A DNA stretch of 64,000 nt from Spongiibacter nanhainus (GTDB lineage: Bacteria; Pseudomonadota; Gammaproteobacteria; Pseudomonadales; Spongiibacteraceae): positions 3,408,001-3,472,000 of the forward strand of contig NZ_CP066167.1 in NCBI RefSeq assembly GCF_016132545.1, written 5' to 3'. Shown here one piece after another: positions 24,975 to 34,386 of the stretch; position 1 is the stretch's first letter, and every line of letters begins with the position of its first letter. Both the position numbers and the translations under genes were made by a program. Under the pieces are notes generated by a model. It searched no databases. It saw only the letters and a list, made by a program, of their open reading frames with translations, and had not been told where the DNA came from.

Positions 24975-27900
24975 ATGCAACAGTTGACCGAGCACAACAG
25001 CCCAAGCGAGAACAGCCGTTCAAATGCAAACAAGGCGAACCCTGTCCGTAAGATGACGGCGGTGCGCGTGTTTTCTCTCGTTGTGGCTACAGTGGTCTTC
25101 ATCGCACTATCTACTGGGGTTTTCTACCTCAGCGCTACCACCACCGAAAAATACCGGCAATTGCTTCGCGAGGAAGCCCACCGCGAACTGGGCCTGATTA
25201 CAGCCCGACTGGAAGGCAATATAAAAGGGAATATTCAAACCGCTAAAGCGCTGGTGGCGGCCATCAATGCTCGCCCAGAGATGGATCAGGCTTACTTTTC
25301 GGCCTACGCCGCACCACTGTTTGACGGCGATGTGCAGTTGCGCAACATCGGCGCCACTCAGGATTTAACGATGCGCTTTGTATACCCGCTAGAGGGAAAT
25401 GAAAGCGCTATCGGGCTGGATTTCCGGCAGTTACCAGATCAAATCGGCGCCCTCACCCAGGCCCGCCAGACCGGCCGCCCAGTGCTCGCGGGCCCCGTGA
25501 ATTTAGTACAAGGGGGACGCGGGCTAATAGCGAGGATTCCGGTTTACATTAACCGGGGTAGTGACAAAACACTCTGGGGCACCATCTCGGCGGTTATCAG
25601 TGTCGACGAACTCCTGCAGGATAGTGGGCTGACAGACCCAGACTTGCCACTCAAGGTTGCAATACGTAAACCGGCGTCTATGAGCGAACCACACGGCTGG
25701 ATTTACGGCGACCCCTCGGTATTTGATACAAGCAGCCAAGCCGTCACCTGGACCGTGGGCTTGAACTACAACACCCAATGGGAGTTGGCTGCAACGCCCA
25801 AAGGCGGATGGCCCACAACGGCCCCCGAAACAGACATACTGCTAACCATCAGCGGCGGCATAGCCCTTATTATATTTGTCGGCGTACTACTCCTGCTGCA
25901 CTCCTTCCGTAAACAGCAGGAGAGTAGCGCCCTGCTGCGCTCGGTGTTCGACCTTGCGCCGATGGGTATTGCCTTAAACGATTTTGAATCCGGTCAATTC
26001 ATCCAGTTCAACGACGAACTCTGCCGGGCCACCGGTTACAGCCGAGAAGAGATGGCAGTATTGGATTACTGGAGGCTTACTCCAGAGGAGTTCAGCCACC
26101 AAGAACAGGAACAACTCCGGCAACTCGAAACCCAAGGGCGCTACGGCCCCTACGAAAAAGAATACATCCGCAAGGATGGCAGCCGTTTCTCAGTATTGCT
26201 CAACGGCATCCTGATTCAAGATCATCGCGGACGCCAACTTATTTGGTCGATTATTGAGGACATCTCGGAACGACGCTCGGCACAAAGTGCTCTGGTGCGG
26301 CACCAGGAGATGCTGGAGTCGATGTCAGAACAGGTTCGCATTGGCGCCTGGGAACTGGACCTTAGTAGCGGGCATTACATTTGGTCCGACATGATCAGAA
26401 AGATCTTCGAAGTCGACGACAGCTTCTCTCTGGATAACGACAGCATGCTGTCGCTATTAAAGAACGATGCCGACCGACTGCAAATATCTGCAGCCCTGGC
26501 GAACTGCATTGAAACCGGCCAACCTATCCGCGAAGAGGTTCGAGCCATTGCCTCCAGTGGCAAAACACTGTGGATTCAGCTCACCGGTCAGGCCGAGTTT
26601 AAAAACGGTACCTGTACCCGCCTTTATGGATCGATCCAGGATATCGATGAGCGTAAGCGCATTGAAAAAGAGCTGACTGCTGCTCGGGACAATGCCGAGA
26701 ACGCCGCCCAGGCCAAAAGTGCCTTCCTGGCCACCATGAGCCACGAAATTCGCACGCCAATGAACGGCGTACTGGGCATGCTCAGCCTATTGGAAAACAG
26801 CCACCTCGACTACGATCAAGAACGCAAAGTGTCCATCGCTAAAAACAGTGCCCGCTCGCTGCTGGCTCTGATCGACGACGTATTGGACTTCTCCCGGGTA
26901 GATGCCGGCAAACTGGCTCTGGAAGAGATCGATTTCAATGTACGGGAACTGGTCGAGGAGCTGTCGGAAAGCCTCGCCCTGCGCGCCCAGGAAAAAGGCC
27001 TGGAACTGGTACTGGATCTCACAGACCTCGACAATCACACCGTGTGTGGCGACCCGGCGCGACTTCGCCAAATCATTATCAACCTGCTGGGTAATGCCAT
27101 TAAATTTACCGATAACGGCGAGATCGTTATTCGCGCGGCACTGAGCCCTGCCAACGATGGCTGGCGCCTGCACTGCTCAGTCAGCGATACGGGGATCGGC
27201 ATAGCCGAATCCGACCTACCCAACCTGTTCAACACCTTTACCCAGATCGATGCCAGCACCACCCGCAAATACGGTGGATCAGGGCTCGGCTTGTCTATCT
27301 GCAAAAAACTCTGTGAACTGATGGGTGGCGACATCCGCGCCCACAGCGTGGTGGGAGAGGGCAGTAACTTTAGCTTCTCCCTGCCCTACCGTCGCGCCCA
27401 TCACCCCCGCAACGAGAGCCTCCCTGATTATGCAGGTCGCCGTGTGCTCCTGGTGGACAACAACCGTTCACTGCGCAGCGCTTGCAGACACCAACTGGAG
27501 CACTGGGGCGCCACCATGATCGAGGCCGAAAGCGCAGAGCATGCCTTGTCACTGTGCGAAAGACTCAACAAGGCCGAGGGCAACACCCCGCCCTTTGACC
27601 TCGCCATCATTGATCGCCACATGCCAGGACTGGATGGCACCGAGCTGGTTCACTTCCTGCGCCAAGAGTCTCGTTTCGACGCCGTGCCCATGGTGCTGCT
27701 GGGCTCACAGAACAGTCACGGCGCCAACCAGCACCTTAGCGAACTCGGCTTCGACGCCTGGTTTGCCAAACCCTTGACCACCGCCGCACTGCGTGAGGCG
27801 CTGTCGTTAAAACGCAACAATCTGCCCAGCCGCGATACCGCTCGACCCACCGGCGCCAGTGCCAACCAGACAAGCAAAGTGCAGCGCAAGGTTCTACTGG

Positions 27901-28775
27901 TGGAAGACAATGCGGTCAATCAGGAGGTGGTCAAATGTCTGCTCGAGGAGCACGGCATCACAGTGGAAACCGCCAGCGACGGCCTGGAGGCGCTACACGC
28001 ACTCAATGCTTCACCCGCCCCAAGCGGCTTCGATTTGATTCTTATGGACTGCCAAATGCCCCGCATGGACGGCTATGAAACCACCCGCCAGATCCGCAAA
28101 GGCGGCGGTGGAGAAAGTTACCAGCGCACCCCCATCATCGCGCTGACAGCCAATGCAATGCCCGGCGATCGCGAAAAATGCACGGCCTGCGGTATGGATG
28201 ATTACCTGAGCAAGCCCATAGAGAGTGATAGCTTGTTTGCCAAGCTGCAGCAGTGGTTGGAATTGCCTGTCCAACCTCAACAAGCAGAGCCTCAGCAAGA
28301 AAAGTCCCAGCAGACCACTTCAGAGCTGCTAATGCCGCAGTCCTATAGCTCGGGCTCGAAAGATGCGGATCTACAATCCACAACGGGCATGCAGCCACCT
28401 CAGCAAACACTGGCTATATGGTGCGAAGAGCAGGCTCGGGATGGCGTTATGGGCCAGCAAAAAACCCTAAATAAACTACTGCAACTGTTCTGCGACCACG
28501 TACAAAAACAACTGAGCGATCTTGATGATGCCTGGAAAGAGCAGGACCTGGACAGAGTCGGCGATCTCGCCCACGCTGTGAAGGGAAGTGCGGGCCAACT
28601 CCAGGCATTGCGCCTGCGGGATACTGCACTGAAACTTGAGGCCGCAGCCAAAGACGGCAACACTGAGCTCACCAGTGAATTAAAAGACCGCTTTGAGTCA
28701 GATTGCCACGCCCTTTGCCAGCACTTCAGAGAGTACCTCGAAGAACGCGGCCACGACCTCGCCCAATCGGCCTAA
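24975..28775 (+). CDS. Orphan hybrid sensor histidine kinase (CHASE-PAS-PAS-HisKA-HATPase-REC-REC-Hpt)
   Basis: About 1266 residues from the ATG at 24975; a GTG at 24918 would add 19, and neither has a strong ribosome site. A membrane helix (~30-55) is followed by a periplasmic CHASE-type domain and a second helix (~285-310). Two PAS domains follow, then the kinase with phospho-acceptor His in [15 protein letters not shown]. The ATPase has [15 protein letters not shown] and GGSGLGLSI. Two receivers (acceptor Asp in IIDRHMPG and LMDCQMP) and a C-terminal Hpt ([10 protein letters not shown]) complete a BarA/EvgS-like phosphorelay. No cognate regulator is adjacent, so output must be encoded elsewhere. 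Confidence 0.9.
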   Translation: MQQLTEHNSPSENSRSNANKANPVRKMTAVRVFSLVVATVVFIALSTGVFYLSATTTEKYRQLLREEAHRELGLITARLEGNIKGNIQTAKALVAAINARPEMDQAYFSAYAAPLFDGDVQLRNIGATQDLTMRFVYPLEGNESAIGLDFRQLPDQIGALTQARQTGRPVLAGPVNLVQGGRGLIARIPVYINRGSDKTLWGTISAVISVDELLQDSGLTDPDLPLKVAIRKPASMSEPHGWIYGDPSVFDTSSQAVTWTVGLNYNTQWELAATPKGGWPTTAPETDILLTISGGIALIIFVGVLLLLHSFRKQQESSALLRSVFDLAPMGIALNDFESGQFIQFNDELCRATGYSREEMAVLDYWRLTPEEFSHQEQEQLRQLETQGRYGPYEKEYIRKDGSRFSVLLNGILIQDHRGRQLIWSIIEDISERRSAQSALVRHQEMLESMSEQVRIGAWELDLSSGHYIWSDMIRKIFEVDDSFSLDNDSMLSLLKNDADRLQISAALANCIETGQPIREEVRAIASSGKTLWIQLTGQAEFKNGTCTRLYGSIQDIDERKRIEKELTAARDNAENAAQAKSAFLATMSHEIRTPMNGVLGMLSLLENSHLDYDQERKVSIAKNSARSLLALIDDVLDFSRVDAGKLALEEIDFNVRELVEELSESLALRAQEKGLELVLDLTDLDNHTVCGDPARLRQIIINLLGNAIKFTDNGEIVIRAALSPANDGWRLHCSVSDTGIGIAESDLPNLFNTFTQIDASTTRKYGGSGLGLSICKKLCELMGGDIRAHSVVGEGSNFSFSLPYRRAHHPRNESLPDYAGRRVLLVDNNRSLRSACRHQLEHWGATMIEAESAEHALSLCERLNKAEGNTPPFDLAIIDRHMPGLDGTELVHFLRQESRFDAVPMVLLGSQNSHGANQHLSELGFDAWFAKPLTTAALREALSLKRNNLPSRDTARPTGASANQTSKVQRKVLLVEDNAVNQEVVKCLLEEHGITVETASDGLEALHALNASPAPSGFDLILMDCQMPRMDGYETTRQIRKGGGGESYQRTPIIALTANAMPGDREKCTACGMDDYLSKPIESDSLFAKLQQWLELPVQPQQAEPQQEKSQQTTSELLMPQSYSSGSKDADLQSTTGMQPPQQTLAIWCEEQARDGVMGQQKTLNKLLQLFCDHVQKQLSDLDDAWKEQDLDRVGDLAHAVKGSAGQLQALRLRDTALKLEAAAKDGNTELTSELKDRFESDCHALCQHFREYLEERGHDLAQSA

Positions 28776-28841
28776 ACCCGCGCCGACAGTCTGCCGCTGT
28801 TAGCAGTCGCAAAAGCCAGTCCCAAGCGGGATAATACTCGA

Positions 28842-29107
28842 GGGCCTGTTACCACTAATTTCATTGGATCTGTTGTGACTAAAAATTCGCCAATCAAGGC
28901 GTGAGGAGAGATGTTTGGTTATCCCAAATGAACGACGAACAACGACGAGTGGTGGATTTTTAGCCACAACCCAAAGGGCTGGGGCCATTTTTGCCCCCAG
29001 CGTTGTTGTCGGTCGCTTATTTGGAATGACCAAACTGCGCTTCCTCCGCCTAGCTGGAGGCAAAAATGATCCCCAGCAGGCGCAATGCAATTAGTGGTAA
29101 CAGGCCC
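28842..29107. mobile_element. MITE-like element: 266-base long imperfect palindrome with terminal inverted repeats
   Basis: GGGCCTGTTACCACTAATT (28842-28860) is repeated in perfect reverse complement at 29089-29107, and pairing resumes after one mismatch (CATTG/CAATG). Inside, further arms pair symmetrically (TTTGGTTATCCCAAAT from 28914 with ATTTGGAATGACCAAA to 29034; AACGACGAACAACG near 28931-28944 with CGTTGTTGTC from 29001). The centre holds GCTGGGG and CCCCCAGC arms. The element has no transposase and fits a non-autonomous MITE. No clear target duplication was found. Its right end contains the Shine-Dalgarno and ATG of the next gene. Confidence 0.7.
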
Positions 29108-30274
29108 CAGGTGAAACAACGCGCACTCGACATCGACACCCTGCTGTGGCGGCATCGCTCACTGTGGCAATTACCGGCCTACCACAAGCGGGCCGAGCCC
29201 TATTGGCAGGACCATTATCCAGGGCTTGCCGAACACTTACTGGCGCTTAGCGACGCAGAAGTGGCGTCGCTTGCCGCTGATGACCGCGCGCTGTTGCACT
29301 ACCTGACGCCAGTTTTGGCAGACAGTGTGCCGCTACTTCAGCACATCGCACTGCCGAGACAGGACACGCTTCAGGAGCAGGAGCCGCCATCCGGGATTCC
29401 CGGGCGAAAATGGCAGCAGATTCGCGCATTTTGCCGCGCTCTGCCCGCTACGGCTGCCTCCTCAGGCACGGCGGTGGTGGACTGGTGCGCCGGCAAAGGC
29501 TACCTCACCGGCGCCCTCCATCAGCACTTAAATGCTCCGGCTGTAGGGCTGGAAATCGATCCGCGTCTGGTCCATGCCGGTAATCGCCGTCTCCCTCCCA
29601 AGGCCCGATTGGTTCAATGCGATGTACTATCGGGCAGCGTCGATCAACATCTGCATGCGGGGCAGCACTTGGCCGCGCTGCATGCTTGTGGTGGCCTTCA
29701 CCACCGGTTGCTGCAACAGGCAGTGCTCAGCCAGGCCGCGCAACTGAGCCTCAGTCCCTGTTGCTACCACCGTTTTATTGAGAACTGGGTTACTTTGTCC
29801 GACACCCTAAAACACTCCCCGCTGGAGCTCCGGCGAGAGGATCTACGACTCGCCGTTCGCCAAACTGCCACGGCACGGCGGGGAGAGCAGCTGGCTCGAC
29901 GAACCCTGCAAGCTTGGCAGCTGGGCTTTCGCCAAGCCCTGAGCGACAGTGGCAACAATCTTCCCGATCACCTTCCCGGCCTGCCGCAACCCGTGGCCAA
30001 AACCGATTTCGTGACCTTTAGTCGCAGCCTGGCCCGGCAAGCTGGGCTGCCTCTTCCCCCTGTTGACCGGCGCCACGAAGAGGCGGGCTGGCATTTACTG
30101 GCCCGCACCGAACGCCTGGAGCTGGCCGCCATGGCTTTCCGCCGGGCCCTGGAGCTTCGCTGCGTACTGGATGCGGCGCTATTTTTAGAGGAGCACGGAT
30201 TCAACTGTGATATAGAGGAATTCTGCCCTCCGACGTTAACACCGCGAAACATCCTGCTACGGGCCTACCGTTAA
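29066..30274 (+). CDS. SAM-dependent methyltransferase-like protein
   Basis: A 402-residue protein with a Methyltransf_32-like core. The SAM-binding glycine-rich loop is VVDWCAGKGYLTGALHQHL at about residues 132-150, followed by GLEIDPRLV and VQCDVL, then LHACGGLHHRLL and LSPCCYHRF, with a CCYH motif typical of this group (METTL25 relatives). The substrate is unknown; nucleic acid or protein is likely. The ATG at 29066 has a strong GGAGG five bases upstream, but both lie within the MITE-like palindrome. An in-frame GTG at 29111, just outside it, may be the ancestral start. Confidence 0.8.
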   Translation: MIPSRRNAISGNRPQVKQRALDIDTLLWRHRSLWQLPAYHKRAEPYWQDHYPGLAEHLLALSDAEVASLAADDRALLHYLTPVLADSVPLLQHIALPRQDTLQEQEPPSGIPGRKWQQIRAFCRALPATAASSGTAVVDWCAGKGYLTGALHQHLNAPAVGLEIDPRLVHAGNRRLPPKARLVQCDVLSGSVDQHLHAGQHLAALHACGGLHHRLLQQAVLSQAAQLSLSPCCYHRFIENWVTLSDTLKHSPLELRREDLRLAVRQTATARRGEQLARRTLQAWQLGFRQALSDSGNNLPDHLPGLPQPVAKTDFVTFSRSLARQAGLPLPPVDRRHEEAGWHLLARTERLELAAMAFRRALELRCVLDAALFLEEHGFNCDIEEFCPPTLTPRNILLRAYR

Positions 30275-30295
30275 TTTATAGTAATGCAAAGCACT

Positions 30296-30323
30296 CTTAT
30301 TTGTATTACGCTATACAAATAAG
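30296..30323. promoter_or_regulatory. Perfect 10-base inverted repeat upstream of a TonB-dependent receptor
   Basis: CTTATTTGTA (30296-30305) and TACAAATAAG (30314-30323) form a perfect inverted repeat with an 8-base spacer, 49 bases before the receptor ATG at 30373 and 21 bases after the methyltransferase stop. AT-rich symmetry and spacing look like a repressor operator. It is not a Fur box. A weak transcription terminator is less likely because no T-run follows directly. Confidence 0.5.
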
Positions 30324-30372
30324 CGGTACTGAGAAGCCGCACCTACCCAACGACTTTGCCCACGGAACCGAA

Positions 30373-32514
30373 ATGCCACGCCTGTATTGGAGCCCTCCTT
30401 ACGTCACCGCTTTGTCTCTAGCGCTGACCGCCCCCGGCCTAGTAGCGCAACCTGCCGCACAAGGAGAGGGCACCGATCGGCCCCAACGCCTGGAGGAAAT
30501 GGTGGTATTTGGCGACCCCTTACGCCGCCAGACCCTGGATACCGTATCCAGTATTAGCGTGGTGCCAGAAGCGCGATTGGATGCACAAAATATCCGCGAC
30601 CTCTATGACCTGCTGCTGCGCACCCCTAACGTCAGCGCCGCCAAAGAGGACAAATTCTCGGTGCGGGGTATTTCCAACGAGGGCATCGGCCCCGGCGGCA
30701 CCGGGCGTCCCACCGTCAGTGTGTTTATCGATGGCGCCCGGCAGCCCGGCCGGGGCGCCGGCAACACCTGGGATGTCGAGCAGGTAGAGTTTTATCGGGG
30801 CCCACAATCCACCGCCTTTGGCCCTGGTTCCCTGGCCGGCGCCATTGTGCTTAAGAGCCGGGCGCTGGACTACCAAGGCTACAGCGGCTCGGCCAAACTG
30901 GGCGCGGCCAACTATAGCGGTCAGGAGGCCGGTATCGCAGTGGGCGGCCCGCTTATTGACGGTGTGGCGTTCCGCTATGCTGGCGAGACCAATCAGACCG
31001 ATGGCGAAGTCACCAACACCACCCTCGACGACGATGAATGGCAAGCCCGCAAACGCTACCTCAACCGCTTTAAACTGGGCTGGCAGGGCAACGACTGGTA
31101 CAGCCTGGAACTGACCTGGCAGGACACCAAGCTCCGGGAAGGCACCGAGTACCTTCCCCCCGCCAATGCCGAGCGGCGCCGCTCCACCGACAACGTGAAC
31201 GGCTTTTACGACGACGACAGTGAGCTGTTTGTTTTGCGGCAAATTCTGACTTTAAGCGATGCACTCGACGTGGAGCTGATCGCCAGTCAGAGCGAGAGTA
31301 ACAGCGCCCGGCGCGGCGACTACGACGTCTCCGCCGAGGATCGGGGGCAATTTACCAACATCACCACCAAGGAAAACCAGGCCCTGGAATTGCGCCTGAA
31401 TATCAGCACTGAACGACTGCGGGCGGTGCTGGGCGCCTACTACAGCGAGGACGACTTAATGGGCACCTCCGCCAATCGCGGGGTTAACTACAGCCTATCG
31501 GGACTGGAGGTCAAAGCCGATGCCGACCTAGCCGCCGATCGCAGCGCCGATACCCGCGCCCTATACAGCGAGGCCGATATCGATCTGGACAGCCGCTTCA
31601 CCCTGACCCTGGGGCTGCGCTACGAAGAGAACGAGGCCGACAACCGCAGCGCCTTTATGGTCACCGGCGCCCAAGCCGTGGACCCCATCACCGGTACACC
31701 ACTACCCGGGGATGTCGGACCGCTGCTGGCCGCGGTATTAGATGACGATACCTCTGCCCCCAGCGGTGACACCGTACTGCTGCCCAAGCTGGCCTTGAGT
31801 TACGACATCAGCGACAGCCTGAGCAGCTTTGTCAGCTTTACCCAAGGCTACCGGGCCGGCTCCGTGGACTTTGTCAGCGACGGTAACTCTCCCACCTACG
31901 ACCCCGAGTACACCGACAACTACGAACTCGGGCTAAAATTCAGCCACCATAGCTGGTATGTGCAGGCCGCACTGTTTCGCATCGACTATCAGGATATGCA
32001 GGTGGGCGTGCGGGTCGACGCCTCTAACTTCCGCACCGACAACGCCGGAGAGGCACAGGCCCAAGGGGCCGAGCTGGAGTTTTCCGGTGACCTGGGTCTT
32101 GGCTTTAGCGTGTTTGGCGGCGTCGGCTATACCGAAACCGAATTCACCGACTACCAAGACGACGAGGTCAGCTTCGACGGCAAGCGCTTTCCCAACGCCC
32201 CACTGGCCACCGCCAATTTCACCCTACGCTACCAGCACAGCACCGGCTTCTTTGCCGACGCCAGCTGGAGCCGCACCGGCGGCAGCTTCACCGAACGGGA
32301 AAATACCCCTAGCTTGCGTGCCGACGCCCGGGACCTGTTTGGCGCCCGGGCCGGCTGGCAGGGCGAACAGCTTGGTGTTGAACTTTACGGCCAAAACCTG
32401 ACCGATAAATTCTACGTCACCGACCGCTTTGTCAGTGAGTCACTGGGCATCAACGCCGCCTTTGTCGGCGACCCCAGGGAGTATGGCATTCGGCTGCACT
32501 ACCAACTGGATTAG
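30373..32514 (+). CDS. TonB-dependent outer-membrane receptor
   Basis: 713 residues from the ATG at 30373, chosen because it is preceded by GGA and starts the signal peptide (MPRLYWSPPYVTALSLAL...); the upstream TTG at 30301 lies in the inverted repeat. A TonB box (EEMVVFGD) is followed by a plug (RGISNEGIGPGGTGRPTVSV; YRGPQSTAFGPGSLAGAIV) and a barrel ending GIRLHYQLD. It is unlike the 7.8-kb receptor in length and sequence. No substrate clue exists beyond the upstream palindrome; a siderophore or other large ligand is possible. Confidence 0.9.
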   Translation: MPRLYWSPPYVTALSLALTAPGLVAQPAAQGEGTDRPQRLEEMVVFGDPLRRQTLDTVSSISVVPEARLDAQNIRDLYDLLLRTPNVSAAKEDKFSVRGISNEGIGPGGTGRPTVSVFIDGARQPGRGAGNTWDVEQVEFYRGPQSTAFGPGSLAGAIVLKSRALDYQGYSGSAKLGAANYSGQEAGIAVGGPLIDGVAFRYAGETNQTDGEVTNTTLDDDEWQARKRYLNRFKLGWQGNDWYSLELTWQDTKLREGTEYLPPANAERRRSTDNVNGFYDDDSELFVLRQILTLSDALDVELIASQSESNSARRGDYDVSAEDRGQFTNITTKENQALELRLNISTERLRAVLGAYYSEDDLMGTSANRGVNYSLSGLEVKADADLAADRSADTRALYSEADIDLDSRFTLTLGLRYEENEADNRSAFMVTGAQAVDPITGTPLPGDVGPLLAAVLDDDTSAPSGDTVLLPKLALSYDISDSLSSFVSFTQGYRAGSVDFVSDGNSPTYDPEYTDNYELGLKFSHHSWYVQAALFRIDYQDMQVGVRVDASNFRTDNAGEAQAQGAELEFSGDLGLGFSVFGGVGYTETEFTDYQDDEVSFDGKRFPNAPLATANFTLRYQHSTGFFADASWSRTGGSFTERENTPSLRADARDLFGARAGWQGEQLGVELYGQNLTDKFYVTDRFVSESLGINAAFVGDPREYGIRLHYQLD

Positions 32515-32613
32515 TCGGCCCAACGGCCACTTCCCCTGAAGCAACCAGACTTGGCAAGGCTTGCCAATCAGTTGTGTAATGACGGCTTCGGCGAATAACA
32601 GGGGGAGAACAAC

Positions 32614-34170
32614 GTGGATTCCGAGTTGCTCACAACATTGGATCGCATTGCCGGTTGGATAATTGAATACAGTGCACTGGGCTTTCTGCTGCTGGTCGTC
32701 GCTGCGGTCATCACCATCGCGGTATTTTACTATCGGGACATCACCCAAACCCAACACGCCATCCGCCGAAACTACCCGGTGATTGGCCGCTTTCGCTATT
32801 TTTTTGAGCACCTTGGCGAATTCTTTCGCCAGTACTTTTTTGCCATGGACCGGGAGGAGTTGCCCTTCAATCGTGCCCAGCGCTCCTGGGTATACCGAGC
32901 GGCTAAAAACCTCGATAACACCATTGCCTTTGGCTCTACCCGGCCGCTAAATCAAAGCAATGAAGTGCTGTTTATGAACTGCGTGTTCCCCACTCTCAGC
33001 GCCGACGCGGTGCCCACCCATTCAGTGACAGTCGGCGAGGGCTATGCCCGCCAGCCCTACAGCAGCTCCGCGATCTTCCACATCTCGGGGATGAGCTATG
33101 GCGCCATCTCCAAGCCCGCCGTGCGCGCACTCTCCGCTGGGGCCAAAGAGGCAGGGATTTGGCTCAATACCGGGGAGGGGGGCCTGTCGCCCTATCACTT
33201 GGAGGGCGGCTGCGACATCGTGTTTCAAATTGGTACCGCCAAGTACGGCGTGAGGGACAGCGACGGCCACCTGAGCGACGAGCGGCTGCGGGAGATTGCC
33301 AGCCACGACCAGGTACGCATGTTCGAAATCAAGCTCAGCCAGGGTGCCAAACCCGGCAAGGGGGGAATTCTGCCCGGGGGTAAAGTCACCGAGGAGGTTG
33401 CCAAAATTCGCGGCATTCCCATCGGCCAGGATTCCATCAGCCCCAACCGCCACCCCGATATCCACGACGTCGACGACCTGCTGGAGACCCTGGCCCGGGT
33501 GCGGGAAGTCACCGGAAAGCCGGTGGGCTTCAAAGCGGTGATTGGCGAGATCGACTGGCTGGACGACTTACTGACAGCCGTTCATCGCCGCGGCTTGGCC
33601 TACGCCCCGGACTTTATAACCATCGACAGCGCCGACGGCGGTACCGGCGCGGCGCCGCAGAGTCTGATGGACTATGTCGGCTTACCCTTGCGCCGCAGCC
33701 TGCCGCTGGTGGTGGACAAGCTGGACGAGTACAACCTGCGGGGACGTATCCGAGTGATCGCATCGGGCAAAATGATCAACCCCGCCGAGGCGGCCTGGGC
33801 CCTGTGTGTGGGTGCCGACTTTGTGGTCAGCGCCCGGGGCTTTATGTTTGCGTTGGGCTGTATCCAGGCACTGCAGTGCAATAAAAACACCTGCCCCACC
33901 GGCGTCACGACCCACGACCCGGAGTTACAGCGCGGACTGGTGCCGAAGGACAAAGCCAAACGCGTGGCCCACTACGCCCACAACCTGATGCACGAGGTCG
34001 GGGTGATCGCTCACTCCTGCGGGGTCAAGGAAGCCAGGGCTCTACAGCGCCGCCATGTTTATCTGATTGACGAACGCGGCGTGCCCGAACCCCTGACCGA
34101 TCGCTATCCGCAAAAAACCCCGCGCCCCGAGTATCTGATTGCCAGTAGCGAAGACCGGGAGTCCGCTTGA
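32614..34170 (+). CDS. FMN-binding glutamate-synthase-like protein, membrane anchored
   Basis: A 518-residue protein. An N-terminal membrane helix (residues ~18-42) precedes a glutamate synthase alpha/beta-barrel domain with ISGMSYGAISKPAVRALS, NTGEGGLSPYH, FKAVIG, IDSADGGTGAAP and a cysteine segment CNKNTCPTGVTT. The glutamine amidotransferase part of GltB is absent, so these stand-alone proteins probably do another FMN-dependent reaction. The start is GTG at 32614 behind GGGGGAG. Neighbours give no pathway. Confidence 0.88.
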   Translation: MDSELLTTLDRIAGWIIEYSALGFLLLVVAAVITIAVFYYRDITQTQHAIRRNYPVIGRFRYFFEHLGEFFRQYFFAMDREELPFNRAQRSWVYRAAKNLDNTIAFGSTRPLNQSNEVLFMNCVFPTLSADAVPTHSVTVGEGYARQPYSSSAIFHISGMSYGAISKPAVRALSAGAKEAGIWLNTGEGGLSPYHLEGGCDIVFQIGTAKYGVRDSDGHLSDERLREIASHDQVRMFEIKLSQGAKPGKGGILPGGKVTEEVAKIRGIPIGQDSISPNRHPDIHDVDDLLETLARVREVTGKPVGFKAVIGEIDWLDDLLTAVHRRGLAYAPDFITIDSADGGTGAAPQSLMDYVGLPLRRSLPLVVDKLDEYNLRGRIRVIASGKMINPAEAAWALCVGADFVVSARGFMFALGCIQALQCNKNTCPTGVTTHDPELQRGLVPKDKAKRVAHYAHNLMHEVGVIAHSCGVKEARALQRRHVYLIDERGVPEPLTDRYPQKTPRPEYLIASSEDRESA

Positions 34171-34187
34171 TTCCTTTTTCAAAAGGA

Positions 34188-34314
34188 CGCTGAGGGCTGT
34201 GTTAAAAAGACGCTGAGGGCTTCACATGGCGCTGACGGCTTCACATGGCGCTGAGGGCTCTGCTAAGAAACGCTAAGGGCTTCTTGCGCAGAGCTCTATC
34301 TTGCGCTGAGGGCT
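34188..34314. repeat. Six short repeats of CGCTGAGGGCT before lnt
   Basis: The 11-base unit CGCTGAGGGCT occurs at 34188, 34211, 34230 (one change), 34249, 34271 (one change) and 34304. The middle three form a 19-base tandem array (unit plus TCACATGG); the other intervals are 22-33 bases. The array fills most of the 216-base gap between the glutamate-synthase-like gene and lnt. It is not palindromic and not CRISPR. It could be slippage-generated or bind a protein. Confidence 0.8.
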
Positions 34315-34386
34315 CTGTCATCTCGCCGTGCTAGTCGCGTCGAGCAGCGGTGGGTAAACTACGGTACTTTTTAACCAGGCTCGGAT

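Noticed and set aside
34188-34314. CRISPR array
   Set aside because: The repeat unit is only 11 bases, spacing is 19-33 bases and partly identical between units, and no cas gene is present.
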